Shown: positions 6,600 to 14,978 of the stretch, piece after piece
How positions within the stretch are numbered: position 1 is the stretch's first letter
Layout: every line of letters begins with the position of its first letter
Assembly: GCA_964520785.1 (NCBI GenBank)
Contig: CAZFQG010000124.1
Coordinates: 1-18,786, forward strand
Source of the DNA: CAZFQG01 sp964520785
GTDB taxonomy: Bacteria > Planctomycetota > Planctomycetia > Pirellulales > Thermoguttaceae
Reading direction: 5' to 3'
Length of the DNA: 18,786 nucleotides
Notes under the pieces: model-generated
Database searches by the model: none
Seen by the model: only the letters and a program-made list of their open reading frames with translations
What the model was told of the DNA's origin: nothing
Translations under genes and position numbers: made by a program

Positions 6600-9299
6600 A
6601 TGCGTCTTCACAGAATACTGTTTCTTTCCCTGATGATGTCCGCGTTCTCCTCGCCGACCCATGCTGGGATTACTGCCGAGGCCTATGTCGGCCAACCCTA
6701 TGGGGTGGGGCGCATTACGATTGTCGCACCCAAGTCGGCCTACCCGGAAGAGTTGGGGGTCGACGGTGTGGCCGTCAGCGATGCCGAAGGCCGCATCCTC
6801 TATCCGGCAATCGCGAAGCCCGCGGACATGACGCTTGTCAAGGACCTCCTCAGAAATACGCCTCTAATGAGGGGTGGGCCGATCCGAGAAGAGGCAGGTG
6901 GACTCATTATGGGCCTTCTCGAGGGTCCACCTAAGGTCACCCTTTACTTCCTTTTCGAGGGCGCGCGCCCAATGCAAGTGCAACTGAGTCTGCGCGAGAA
7001 TGTCATGTTGCAGGTGACCCCCAGGAATCTTCCCGCCTTGCACCGCGCGGCATTTGCCCAATGGTGGAAGACGTATTCGGAGGAACCGAGCGGCCTGTTC
7101 GCATCGTTCCGCCAGTCCTGTCCGCCGGTGGTGAAGAACTATCTCACCGCGACGTTGGCGCGGAAACTGAATCTTCCCTTACCCCCAACGAAGGAAGACG
7201 GATCCTGGCAAGAAACGCTCGCCCACGAACTGGGACTAACACTGGGGACCGAGGAAATCCTGGTGAAGATGGAACAGGCGCGGCTCTTGGGGGATCCTTC
7301 GTATGCGGAGAAGGCCGAGTTGACCCTGCCGGAATTGACCGAGGTTCCGCTTGAAACGTTGCCGGCCGCGGACGAAGTCAGGACCGAGACGATTGCCGGC
7401 CGCGTGCCGGAGGATGCGATGTACATCCGCTTCGGGAGTTTCGCCAATTTCCTCTGGTTTCAAGACTTCATGCAGCGTTTCGGGGGGGATTTCGCGAATC
7501 TGGTAGCCCTGCGAGGACTCAACCGCGACACGACCAGGCTTGTGGAGGACCAGCTTATCGTCAAGCAGGACGCCCTGTCGCGGATGCTCGGCGGCACGCT
7601 GATTTCCGACGTCGCGATCGTCGCGGACGACCTGTTCCAACAGGAGGGGGCCGCGATGGGGTTGTTGTTCGAGGCCCGGAACGAATTCCTCCTGAAAAGC
7701 AATTTCGAGGGGAAACGGTCCGAACGGCTCAATCAGGGGGGAGTGAAGGAGGAGAAGGTCGACATTGAAGGCCGGTCGATCTCATTTATACATTCTCCTC
7801 ATTCCCGGGCCCGTTCCTACTTCGCGGTGGATAAGGGCTATCTGTTCGTCACGAACTCCCACGAGCTGATGCGGCGGTTTTTGCTGACCGGCAAGGGGGA
7901 AGGTTCGCTGGGTGAGTCCGACGCGTTCCGGTACGCGAGGAGCGTGATGCCCCTGGACCGCGAAGATACCGTATTCTTCTATCTTTCCGAACCGTTCTTC
8001 CGCCGATTGACCGGCGGCCACTACCGGATCGAAATGGTGCGGCGATTGCAGGCGGCCGCGGATATCGAGCTGGTCGAAATCGCCCGGACGGCGGCGACGG
8101 GCCGAGAGCAGCCGGCGGATTCGGTCCAGGCGCTGATCGACGGCGGATTCCTCCCACCCGACTTCGGTCCGCGTCCGGACGGCAGTCAGACGCTCATCGA
8201 GGATGGCCGCGCCCTCGACAGCGTTCGCGGATACCGTGGGACGTTCGTTCCGGTTCCGGATGTGGCGGTCAAGGAGGTGACGGCGAGTGAGCTGCGCGAC
8301 TACGAGGCCTTCCGCGAGTTCTACCAGAGCAACTGGGATGGGCGGATGGATCCCGTCAGCGTCGGCATCCGGCGCCAGCCGCTGGACGACCGGACGGAGC
8401 GGATGGTTTTGGACGTCCGTGCCTGCCCCCTAAGCCCATCGCACAAGGCGCGGCTTTCTCAGGTCCTCGGAGCACCCAACAAGGAACGGCTCACCCCCAT
8501 GCCGGGCGACATTATGGCCGGCGAGGTCGAGTTGGCGTGGCAGCGGCTCTTCGGGGGCATTCAGGATGTCGGGATGCCCTTCGACGTGCAAGGGGGGCGG
8601 TTCGTCCCGTCCGGCGGGCTGACGAATCTCGTCGTCGGGTACGTCGGAACGACCGGCCAGCTCGGCTTTCTCGGACTGCTCAATACGTTCGTTGCGACGG
8701 AGGGCCGGCCCGGCGGGCTATTGGGAGGCGAGAACGGTTTACGGCGATACGAGAGCCCCCAATTCACGGTCTTCTCCTTCCAACCGCATATCTTGGCGCG
8801 GATCGAGAGTGAGCTGACCTTCAAGGAAACCGAACGCCCCGCCCAGGCGCGGCTCTTCGTGGGAGACGTTTCCAAGGCGGAAATCACGCCGGCCTTGAAC
8901 GCGATGGGATTTCTTCGCACGCGCGACACTTCGCTGGGGAACGTCCGATTTCTTCAGAGCCTCCACCAGCAGCTCCGTCTCCCGGTGGACAAGTGCCTGG
9001 AATCGGCCGAGCGGATCCTGGCCGCCCGGCTCGTTTGTCCCTTAAGCGGCGGGACCTACGAGGTGGCCAAGACCCCGGCCGGGGAAGCCTATTGGACCTC
9101 CGCCGGCCTCCAGGACTTTCCCCAGGGGGACCTTCCGCGATTGCAGGCTCCGCCGGACAAGCAGGCCCCTCCCTTAAACTGGTTCCGAGGGCTGGACCTG
9201 GATGCCCTGATGCAAGAGAACACGCTCTCGCTACACGTCGAGTTGGATATGAAGCTGATTGACGTCGAAAAAGGGCTCGAGAACGAGGGGGAGGAGTAG
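6600..9299 (+). CDS. Large secreted protein of unknown function (DUF3352-like centre)
   Basis: An 899-aa protein that I do not recognise by name. ATG 6600 follows AAGGTG at a proper distance. Residues 1-22 form a signal peptide ending in SSPTHA. The mature protein is mixed alpha/beta with no obvious catalytic motif or membrane anchor. Around 380-430 it reads ISFIHSPHSRARSYFAVDKG, then YLFVTNSHELMRRFL, which recalls the secreted DUF3352-type proteins, where a short 'xxxYAxxdgxlvvas' strand pair precedes an 'S..F' segment; this is a weak, memory-based link. Other landmarks: MYIRFGSFANFLWFQDFMQR near 274-293 and an acidic tail ending ENEGEE. The propeller/SGNH gene starts 56 bp downstream on the same strand, so the two may be co-expressed. 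Comparable planctomycete proteins are annotated hypothetical. The coding call is certain; function is open. Confidence 0.85.
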   Translation: MRLHRILFLSLMMSAFSSPTHAGITAEAYVGQPYGVGRITIVAPKSAYPEELGVDGVAVSDAEGRILYPAIAKPADMTLVKDLLRNTPLMRGGPIREEAGGLIMGLLEGPPKVTLYFLFEGARPMQVQLSLRENVMLQVTPRNLPALHRAAFAQWWKTYSEEPSGLFASFRQSCPPVVKNYLTATLARKLNLPLPPTKEDGSWQETLAHELGLTLGTEEILVKMEQARLLGDPSYAEKAELTLPELTEVPLETLPAADEVRTETIAGRVPEDAMYIRFGSFANFLWFQDFMQRFGGDFANLVALRGLNRDTTRLVEDQLIVKQDALSRMLGGTLISDVAIVADDLFQQEGAAMGLLFEARNEFLLKSNFEGKRSERLNQGGVKEEKVDIEGRSISFIHSPHSRARSYFAVDKGYLFVTNSHELMRRFLLTGKGEGSLGESDAFRYARSVMPLDREDTVFFYLSEPFFRRLTGGHYRIEMVRRLQAAADIELVEIARTAATGREQPADSVQALIDGGFLPPDFGPRPDGSQTLIEDGRALDSVRGYRGTFVPVPDVAVKEVTASELRDYEAFREFYQSNWDGRMDPVSVGIRRQPLDDRTERMVLDVRACPLSPSHKARLSQVLGAPNKERLTPMPGDIMAGEVELAWQRLFGGIQDVGMPFDVQGGRFVPSGGLTNLVVGYVGTTGQLGFLGLLNTFVATEGRPGGLLGGENGLRRYESPQFTVFSFQPHILARIESELTFKETERPAQARLFVGDVSKAEITPALNAMGFLRTRDTSLGNVRFLQSLHQQLRLPVDKCLESAERILAARLVCPLSGGTYEVAKTPAGEAYWTSAGLQDFPQGDLPRLQAPPDKQAPPLNWFRGLDLDALMQENTLSLHVELDMKLIDVEKGLENEGEE

Positions 9300-9342
9300 A
9301 CCAAAGGGCGGCACGATAGACTGTTCATCATCTGGATTCAAT

Positions 9343-9349
9343 AAGGAGG
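9343..9349 (+). promoter_or_regulatory. Strong Shine-Dalgarno for the propeller-SGNH gene
   Basis: AAGGAGG, a near-perfect anti-16S match, ends six bases before ATG 9356. Most other genes in this window have weak or no such site, so this gene may be translated at a higher rate. Confidence 0.8.
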
Positions 9350-9355
9350 ATATCC

Positions 9356-11584
9356 ATGACATTCCGTAAACACCCGGCCGCCGGGCAGGCAGCCTGCCGG
9401 ATCACCCACCTCGCGATTGCCGCCCTAGTGTTGATCGTCGCCCTCTGCTCGTCCCGGCTCACCTCCGCCGGCGTCCGCATCGAACAGCGTGTCGTGCCCG
9501 GCAAACCGTTCCTCGTCTCCGACAAAACGACCCACGATCCGGGCGAACGCTTCCTTGTTAGCAAGGAACACCGCATCCCCGACGACATGGTCGTACAGGG
9601 TGACACCGTCGTCCTGACCGCGACCGGAGACGGGCTCGAGAGGGCCACTCAGGGACGTTGGCGGCTCGTGCAAGGGTGGGGCGAGCCGACATTAACGGCG
9701 GATCCAGACGACCCGCTCGTGGCTCGGTTCGTCGCGGACGGGTACGGAGACAACGAGATCGCCTTCGAGGCCGTAGTCGACGGGAAGCAGGTGACACAGA
9801 CGGCCAGTATCTTCGTCGAGTTTTCGACCGGCAACATGCTCGTCTCGGGGCAAGCGGTATCTCTCCCGGTTGATGCCGAGCGGAATCCGTTCGTCGACGG
9901 CGTGGACCAGAAGATCAAGGACCATCGCGAGCAGTGTACCGCGCGAAATCCGCACAACGGCCGTCTGGTGACGATGTGGCAGGTCAAGTTCGGAACCGAC
10001 GACGACCACCCCATGGCCGTGGCGACGATGACCAGCGACGATCGTGGAATCACCTGGAAAAACAGGCAGTACGTCTACCGTCATTCCGGCGACAACAGCG
10101 GTTGGGGCAGTATCGGCTGGAACCCCGGCGGCAATGACGGCGAGGGGGAATTTCTTCTGTGGACCTGTTCGCACGTCCGCTCTCCCGAAAACCGCATCAT
10201 GCTCTTCCGGTCGCGCGACGACGGCCTTTCGTGGCAGCACGTCGGCGACTATCAGAAGGAGATCGCCGAAGCGTTCGGCAAGGAGAACGCCCTATTGACC
10301 TACTTCGGCGTGAACCGCACGATCAGCACCCTGCGCGGGGCCCTGGTCTCACCCATGGTTTGCAGCCGCGGTGTTCGCATCATCCGCAGCGAGGACAACG
10401 GCAAGACCTGGCAAGGGAGCAATCTGGACGGGAGCTTTCCCGAGGGGAACGAGGACGCGGTGGTCGAAACGATTGACGGCGGCCGGATGATTCTCATGGC
10501 CCGGCAAAGCGGCAACGACAATCACAATCGCCGCTTCGAGAGCCGCGACGGCGGTGTCACCTGGACGGCCAAACAAGATACCACGCTGCCGACGGCTCGG
10601 GTGAACTTCGGGCTGGACAAGATCGTCGAACCCGGCACGCCGGAACATGGACAGGTCGTCTACGCCTCGGCCGCTTCGCGCATCCTGCCGCACGGGCGAC
10701 AGCAACTCGTCGTCGCCCTCAACCGCGACCCGTTCGAGGTTACGCGGACCGAATGGGACGTGCGGCTGCTGTGGGACACCTTCTGCAACTACGCCGACGT
10801 CCTCTACCTGCCCGACGACAAGAGTCTCTTCGTGTCGGTCGAAACGTTGCGCCCCGGCGAGACGAATCACAGTTGTGCCGCGATTCGCTATTTCAAGATG
10901 TCGCCGCGATACTGGCACGCTTTGCCGGTGTTTGCCGAGGCGGGTGGCTCCAAAACGGAGGCGAAGGTGCAACCGCCGTCACCCTTCGCGCCCGTCCGGG
11001 ACGAGGCGTCGCTCCCCAGGGTCTTGTTGATCGGAGATTCGATTTCGATCAGTTATACGGTGCCGACGCGCGAACTGCTGGCCGGTAAGGCGACCGTACA
11101 CCGCCCGCCGACGAACTGCACGGGAACGCCCAACATCGTGCACAATCTGGACGATTGGCTTACCCCCGGCCAGGGTCGATGGGATGTGATCCACTTCAAT
11201 TCCGGAATCCACGACATCAAACGGCCCGGGGGCAACCGCGTCGTGACCCCGGAGCAATACGAGAGGAACCTCCGCGCGATCGTGGCGCGTCTGAAGCAGA
11301 CCGGCGCTTCCTTGATCTGGTGCAGTACGACGCTATCGCCCGAGGCCGTCTGCCTTGCTCCGGCGGAGGACTTCATCACGTACAACGCCATCGCCAAGAG
11401 AATCATGGACGAAAACGGCATTCCCATCAACGACCTCTACGCGTTTTCCCTCCCCCGGCTTCAAGAGATCCAAATCCCCGTCAACAGCCATTTCACGCCG
11501 GAGGGCAATAAGGTACTCGCGGAACAAGTCAGCGCGGCGATCTTGAAGGCGCTGGCGGAGCGGGAGGCGAAACGGGAGCGGTGA
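9356..11584 (+). CDS. Secreted sialidase-like Asp-box propeller fused to an SGNH/GDSL esterase
   Basis: A 742-aa two-enzyme protein. Residues 1-38 form a signal peptide (AALVLIVALCSSRLTSAG). Residues about 60-155 look like an Ig/PKD-type beta domain. Residues about 175-515 form a sialidase-like beta-propeller with four Asp boxes: SDDRGITW (227-234), SRDDGLSW (286-293), SEDNGKTW (345-352) and SRDGGVTW (396-403). A Pro/Ala-rich linker (about 528-550) leads to an SGNH hydrolase: LLIGDSISISY with Ser562 (block I), FNSGIHD with Asn615 (block III) and SHFTPEG with His712 (block V). The usual catalytic Asp three residues before the His is absent (IPVNSH). A canonical F/YRIP sialidase motif is not obvious; the equivalent place reads CTARNP. 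The fusion suggests one protein both deacylates and cleaves an acylated glycan, as NanS/NanH do for O-acetyl sialic acid, but the sugar is not proven. It probably acts outside the cytoplasm. It follows the 899-aa gene by 56 bp. Confidence 0.85.
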   Translation: MTFRKHPAAGQAACRITHLAIAALVLIVALCSSRLTSAGVRIEQRVVPGKPFLVSDKTTHDPGERFLVSKEHRIPDDMVVQGDTVVLTATGDGLERATQGRWRLVQGWGEPTLTADPDDPLVARFVADGYGDNEIAFEAVVDGKQVTQTASIFVEFSTGNMLVSGQAVSLPVDAERNPFVDGVDQKIKDHREQCTARNPHNGRLVTMWQVKFGTDDDHPMAVATMTSDDRGITWKNRQYVYRHSGDNSGWGSIGWNPGGNDGEGEFLLWTCSHVRSPENRIMLFRSRDDGLSWQHVGDYQKEIAEAFGKENALLTYFGVNRTISTLRGALVSPMVCSRGVRIIRSEDNGKTWQGSNLDGSFPEGNEDAVVETIDGGRMILMARQSGNDNHNRRFESRDGGVTWTAKQDTTLPTARVNFGLDKIVEPGTPEHGQVVYASAASRILPHGRQQLVVALNRDPFEVTRTEWDVRLLWDTFCNYADVLYLPDDKSLFVSVETLRPGETNHSCAAIRYFKMSPRYWHALPVFAEAGGSKTEAKVQPPSPFAPVRDEASLPRVLLIGDSISISYTVPTRELLAGKATVHRPPTNCTGTPNIVHNLDDWLTPGQGRWDVIHFNSGIHDIKRPGGNRVVTPEQYERNLRAIVARLKQTGASLIWCSTTLSPEAVCLAPAEDFITYNAIAKRIMDENGIPINDLYAFSLPRLQEIQIPVNSHFTPEGNKVLAEQVSAAILKALAEREAKRER

Positions 11585-11596
11585 CGCGTCGACGAG

Positions 11597-11611
11597 GCGG
11601 TCTTTGACCGC
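11597..11611. terminator. Small hairpin just after the propeller-SGNH stop codon
   Basis: GCGGTC, a TTT loop, then GACCGC forms a 6-bp GC-rich perfect stem starting 13 bases after the stop codon. There is no T-run after it, so it could be a transcript-end or stability hairpin at best. The rest of 11585-11860 (276 bp) holds no gene I can support; TGACGTCA at 11835-11842 is a palindrome 19 bases before the next start. Confidence 0.3.
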
Positions 11612-11860
11612 TGGCGTCCGAAGGAAGACAGTGAGATTACCCGGCTGGAAGACCCGGGAGGTCGCCGGGCCGGGTTCGTCCCCGTGGTTGGCCTCAATCA
11701 CGGCGACAAAACCGTCCCGCTGATTCACCCCGTGGTAGCATATCCGCGCGCGAAACCGAAGTCCGGCCCAATGTGGGACGTTTCTAACGAACGGCTAACA
11801 TTCACTCGCTAAGATCGGCCTTTTCATCCGGTCATGACGTCACGATAGGGAGAATTGCCA

Positions 11861-13036
11861 GTGAAGGTGTTTTGTTTGGGATGTGCGGGCAAGATTTCGC
11901 GTGAAGGAGTCCTGGACCTGGTCGAGTTCGGCGATTTCGAGCGGGTTACCATCGGGGATATAAACATCCGGGCCGCGGAAGATGTGGCGGCTTGGATCGG
12001 AGGGGACCGCGTCGATGTCGTCAGCATCGACGTGTACGACGAGCCGGATGCGGTCGGAAAGTTGGCCGGATACGATATCGTCATGGATGGGACGCCTATC
12101 TCCGTCAACGGCCGGTCGACCCGGTGCATCGCCCTTGCCGGTTGCCATGGAATCAATCTCAATGGTTTCGGCGAGGAGTACCGGTACGACGGCATCTTCA
12201 AGGAAAAGAGCCGCGCGATGGTGCCCGGTTTCGGGATGACTCCCGGGACGACCAACATGATGGCGGTTCATGCGGGAGAACGTCTCGACACGGTCGAGGA
12301 GATTCGCTGCAGCCACGGAGCGTTCCGGCCGGTCGCGTTTTCCGAAGGAATCGCCGAGACGACGGCGTACGAGTACGACCCGGACTTGCCCGGCCGCGTT
12401 GTCTTCGAAGACGGCGAATTGAAGCAGGTTCCTCCGTTCGCCCGCCCATTGGACGTACCTTTGCCCGAGCCGTTCGGGACGCACCCCGAGTACATCATCC
12501 CCCACAGCGAGACGGTAACACTCAGCGACTATTTCAAGGACCGTGGAATCCGGTTGGTGGAGGTGCGCGGGACGTGGCCTCCGAAGAACATGCAGCTTAT
12601 TCGGACGCTGTACGACTGGGGGTTTTTGCGCAACCAACGGGTGCGTCTGGGAGAAGCCGAGTTCGGCATCATGGACGCGATCGCCGCGTACCTTTGCCAG
12701 AGTGAAGCCGGCCGGACGACTGACCTTTACGGATACGCGCTGCACGTGGAAGTCGTCGGTACCGCCGGCGGCCGGCGGTACCGCCACACGCTCACCCACA
12801 CCCATCCCAAGAGTGACGGCAGCGTTCCGGGGTGGGAACACCTCCGCGCGTATACCCGATGCGTGGCGATCCCCTTGGCGATCGGCGTTCAGTTGATCGC
12901 CCAAGGGCGGTTCAAAGGCCGGTTCGGGGCACTGATCCCCGAACGGGTATTTCATCCCGCCGACGTCTTCGAGGAACTCAAGAAGCGCAACATCCACGTC
13001 CACGAGACGGTAACAGCCGAAGAGGACGAGGAGTGA
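11861..13036 (+). CDS. Saccharopine-dehydrogenase-family NAD(P)-dependent oxidoreductase
   Basis: A 391-aa cytoplasmic protein from GTG 11861, chosen over TTG 11855 because GGGAG lies eight bases before GTG but only two before TTG, and because family members start MKV. The N-terminal Rossmann fold shows MKVFCLGCAGKISREGV, with a variant glycine loop (Gly7, Gly10), and ends strand 2 in Asp33 (TIGDINIRAAEDVA), which favours NAD over NADP. Then come YDIVMDGTPISVN (strand before the active cleft), ALAGCHGINLNGFGE, and VPGFGMTPGTTNMMA (121-135), matching the 'GxGxxPGxxN' hallmark of saccharopine or lysine dehydrogenases. The C-terminal part has the His-rich RYRHTLTHTHP and the family tail LIPERVFHPADVFEELKKRN, comparable to 'PPE.xxxxxxFxxxLxxRGI'. 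Likely substrates are amino acids such as lysine or a polyamine precursor; the sequence cannot choose. It stands alone: 276 bp after the previous gene and convergent with the next. Confidence 0.88.
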   Translation: MKVFCLGCAGKISREGVLDLVEFGDFERVTIGDINIRAAEDVAAWIGGDRVDVVSIDVYDEPDAVGKLAGYDIVMDGTPISVNGRSTRCIALAGCHGINLNGFGEEYRYDGIFKEKSRAMVPGFGMTPGTTNMMAVHAGERLDTVEEIRCSHGAFRPVAFSEGIAETTAYEYDPDLPGRVVFEDGELKQVPPFARPLDVPLPEPFGTHPEYIIPHSETVTLSDYFKDRGIRLVEVRGTWPPKNMQLIRTLYDWGFLRNQRVRLGEAEFGIMDAIAAYLCQSEAGRTTDLYGYALHVEVVGTAGGRRYRHTLTHTHPKSDGSVPGWEHLRAYTRCVAIPLAIGVQLIAQGRFKGRFGALIPERVFHPADVFEELKKRNIHVHETVTAEEDEE

Positions 13037-13195
13037 ACGCCACGACCGTCGAGGTCGGCGGTCGAGCGCTTTATGGATGCCCGTGCGTGCTTCATCTCCC
13101 ATGGCGGAGTGATTCTCCGGATGCACGAATTGGAGAACACATCTGATCTACCGGGTCACGCTTTGAACGGACTCTCGCGTCGGAGTTCCGGGACG

Positions 13196-14527
13196 TTACC
13201 GCGCACTTGTCGTCGGCCCAAGCCCAATATCCTGCCTAACCGGATCGTCGCGGTTGAAAGACATCCCACCGTCGTCCTTTCCATTGGAGCCGACGGAGTA
13301 GATCAGCCATCCATCGTCGGCCTTCTTCACGATGAACGGTTTCCCGCTAAAGGGGTCCGTCGTTTCCGATTCCGGCAGCCCCAAATCGGACAGATCGGGC
13401 TTGGGCGGTTTTCCCGGTTCGTCGCGGTTTTTCAAGGCAACCAGAATGCGGAGGGCACGTCTGGTGGTTTCAACGCGGAGGGCTGCGTCTTCGGCGGCTT
13501 CGAGTGCTGGAATCAACAAGCGGCCCAGAACGCCCACGGAAGGCGGCTCTTCGTCGGCCGGCCCGGATGCGGTTGCGCCCGCTTGTCCAAGCGTCGCGGC
13601 TCGCGCAAGTATCCAATCGTACCCGTCGAGGGTGTCGAGCGTCTGCCGGTTGAAGAAGACCCGCAAGTGCCACATTTGGCGAAATTCCTGGCAACGCTCG
13701 ATGGAAAACGCGCGTTCGTCCTTCAAGGCGTTCGTGAACAGGCACCGCATATCGATCTTGGCGAGTTCCTTGTCCAAATCGGCAAGTACGTCTTTCGAAA
13801 CGTCGCCGGACTGAATCGCGTCGTTCGCCGCTTGAATCGCGGCGCCGCGGCACGCGTTGCATATGAGAAAATGGGTGAGGATCGGATCCGAATCAAAATG
13901 CCGGCACAGCTTCAGCAGCGTAATGGAGTCCCGCACGGCCGCGTTGTATTTCTCTTTCGCCAGAAACAGGTTGAAACGGTACAGATACAAGAGCCTGCCG
14001 AAAAGCCTCTTTTCGTTGGCCCGTTCCAGGAGGGACTTCAGGAGGTCTTCCGTGGACGCGGCGTCTCGGATGAAATCCACGGAATAGCCCGGACACTCGG
14101 CGGCTCGCTCAATTAGCGGCATGACCTTGGGATAGGCCGCAAACGCCGATTCCATGGTCTGGACCTCGGCATCCGTCAGCGCTCCCTTGCGCTGGTACAT
14201 CTCTTCCGCGATCGGTTCGAGTTCCTTCGTCAGCGCCTCCGCGTCACTTATAGCCCGGCGGAGATACGTGGCGGCGTTCTTCTCCGGTGGAATCTCCTCC
14301 GGTCGGTACTCCAGGATCGAAGTCGGGTCGCCTTCGGCACGGATCGCCGCCAGTCGCCGTTCAACTTGTGAATCGGTGATCCAGACGGCCACCGCGTTGA
14401 TAATAAGAAGAATCGCCACGAGGCCGGCCAGACCGATCCCGGTCCATTTCAGGACCTTCACGATTCTCCTGGAAAGGGAGTTCTTGGCCGTGGGCGTTTC
14501 GGCGGGGGATTCCTCGGTATCGGACAT
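13196..14527 (-). CDS. Membrane-anchored protein in the ECF operon with a GspG-like tail
   Basis: A 443-aa protein starting at ATG 14527, which follows AAAAGGACC at the right distance. A TTG at 14545 in the same frame is less likely. Residues 1-24 are cytoplasmic and polar; a single membrane helix spans about 25-50 (WTGIGLAGLVAILLIINAVA); the rest is extracytoplasmic and mainly helical (KNAATYLRRAISDAEAL; YKRFNLFLAK-type helices at about 185-210). The last 53 residues begin DPFSGKPFIVKKADDGWLIY and continue SVGSNGKDDGG. This is like the C-terminal 'DPxGxPY...YSxGxDGxxGG' end of GspG-type pseudopilins and a tail seen on many planctomycete proteins, but there is no pilin N-terminus. I do not recognise a named family. 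It lies last in the sigma operon, so it may be its sensor or regulated partner; that is inference. Confidence 0.8.
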   Translation of the reverse strand: MSDTEESPAETPTAKNSLSRRIVKVLKWTGIGLAGLVAILLIINAVAVWITDSQVERRLAAIRAEGDPTSILEYRPEEIPPEKNAATYLRRAISDAEALTKELEPIAEEMYQRKGALTDAEVQTMESAFAAYPKVMPLIERAAECPGYSVDFIRDAASTEDLLKSLLERANEKRLFGRLLYLYRFNLFLAKEKYNAAVRDSITLLKLCRHFDSDPILTHFLICNACRGAAIQAANDAIQSGDVSKDVLADLDKELAKIDMRCLFTNALKDERAFSIERCQEFRQMWHLRVFFNRQTLDTLDGYDWILARAATLGQAGATASGPADEEPPSVGVLGRLLIPALEAAEDAALRVETTRRALRILVALKNRDEPGKPPKPDLSDLGLPESETTDPFSGKPFIVKKADDGWLIYSVGSNGKDDGGMSFNRDDPVRQDIGLGPTTSAR

Positions 14528-14978
14528 GGCATAGGTCCTTTTCAAAGGCGGTTATTTGTTCCAGAAGCCGCTGGTAATGTTCCATGTGGCTTGCCGGCGT
14601 AAGGCGCGGCTTTCGCCGTCGGGCGAGAAACCGGTCGCGAAACCACTCGGCCGTCTCGGAATCGGTGATCGATTCGATCGATTCGGTCACCTCGGCAACG
14701 GCCCGCGGCACCGGCGGAGTGGGCCGAAACGGCTCCAATCGCGTCTCGCCGACCCGGTAGACCAGGACGTTCATGCCGATGGCCGCCAGGAGGCCAATCA
14801 CCGACGCCCAACCGATGCGCCGTTCGCATCGGGCCCATTTCGCCGCACGCGGATTCAGCCCAGCCGGTCGTTGGGCGGCCAATTCGTTTTCCACCGCGCC
14901 GAGCACCTTCGCCCGCACGGCCGCGGCCGGGCCGCGAGGTGTGACTTCGCTCAAGAGCTTTTCGACGTCGTCGTTCAT
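14361..14978 (-). CDS. Single-pass membrane protein after the ECF sigma gene (possible anti-sigma)
   Basis: A 205-aa frame from ATG 14978, preceded by GGGAGGAAG. It overlaps the sigma stop by 4 bp (ATGA), which implies translational coupling. Residues 1-54 are cytoplasmic and charged; one membrane helix at about 56-75 (WASVIGLLAAIGMNVLVYRV); then an external part. This is the position and shape of an anti-sigma factor, but I see no HxxxCxxC zinc motif. The final 55 residues (151-205) lie in another frame over the start of the next gene, a 167-bp overlap, and are Arg/Gly-rich, as out-of-frame sequence often is. A TGA in a neighbouring frame at 14542-14544 would stop translation 14 bases before ATG 14527, so a one-base error or natural shift may have lengthened this protein. 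I trust the N-terminal 150 residues and not the tail. Confidence 0.7.
   Translation of the reverse strand: MNDDVEKLLSEVTPRGPAAAVRAKVLGAVENELAAQRPAGLNPRAAKWARCERRIGWASVIGLLAAIGMNVLVYRVGETRLEPFRPTPPVPRAVAEVTESIESITDSETAEWFRDRFLARRRKPRLTPASHMEHYQRLLEQITAFEKDLCHVRYRGIPRRNAHGQELPFQENREGPEMDRDRSGRPRGDSSYYQRGGRLDHRFTS

Noticed and set aside
11835..11842. TGACGTCA palindrome before the dehydrogenase gene
   Set aside because: A single 8-bp palindrome is expected by chance at this length scale; no second copy or flanking symmetry was seen.
11840..13126. Minus-strand 428-aa open frame
   Set aside because: Antisense to the saccharopine-dehydrogenase-like gene, which has clear Rossmann motifs; the antisense product has no recognisable domain.
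13073..14116. Plus-strand 347-aa open frame
   Set aside because: Antisense to the 443-aa membrane-anchored gene, which has a ribosome binding site, a membrane helix and a conserved-looking tail.
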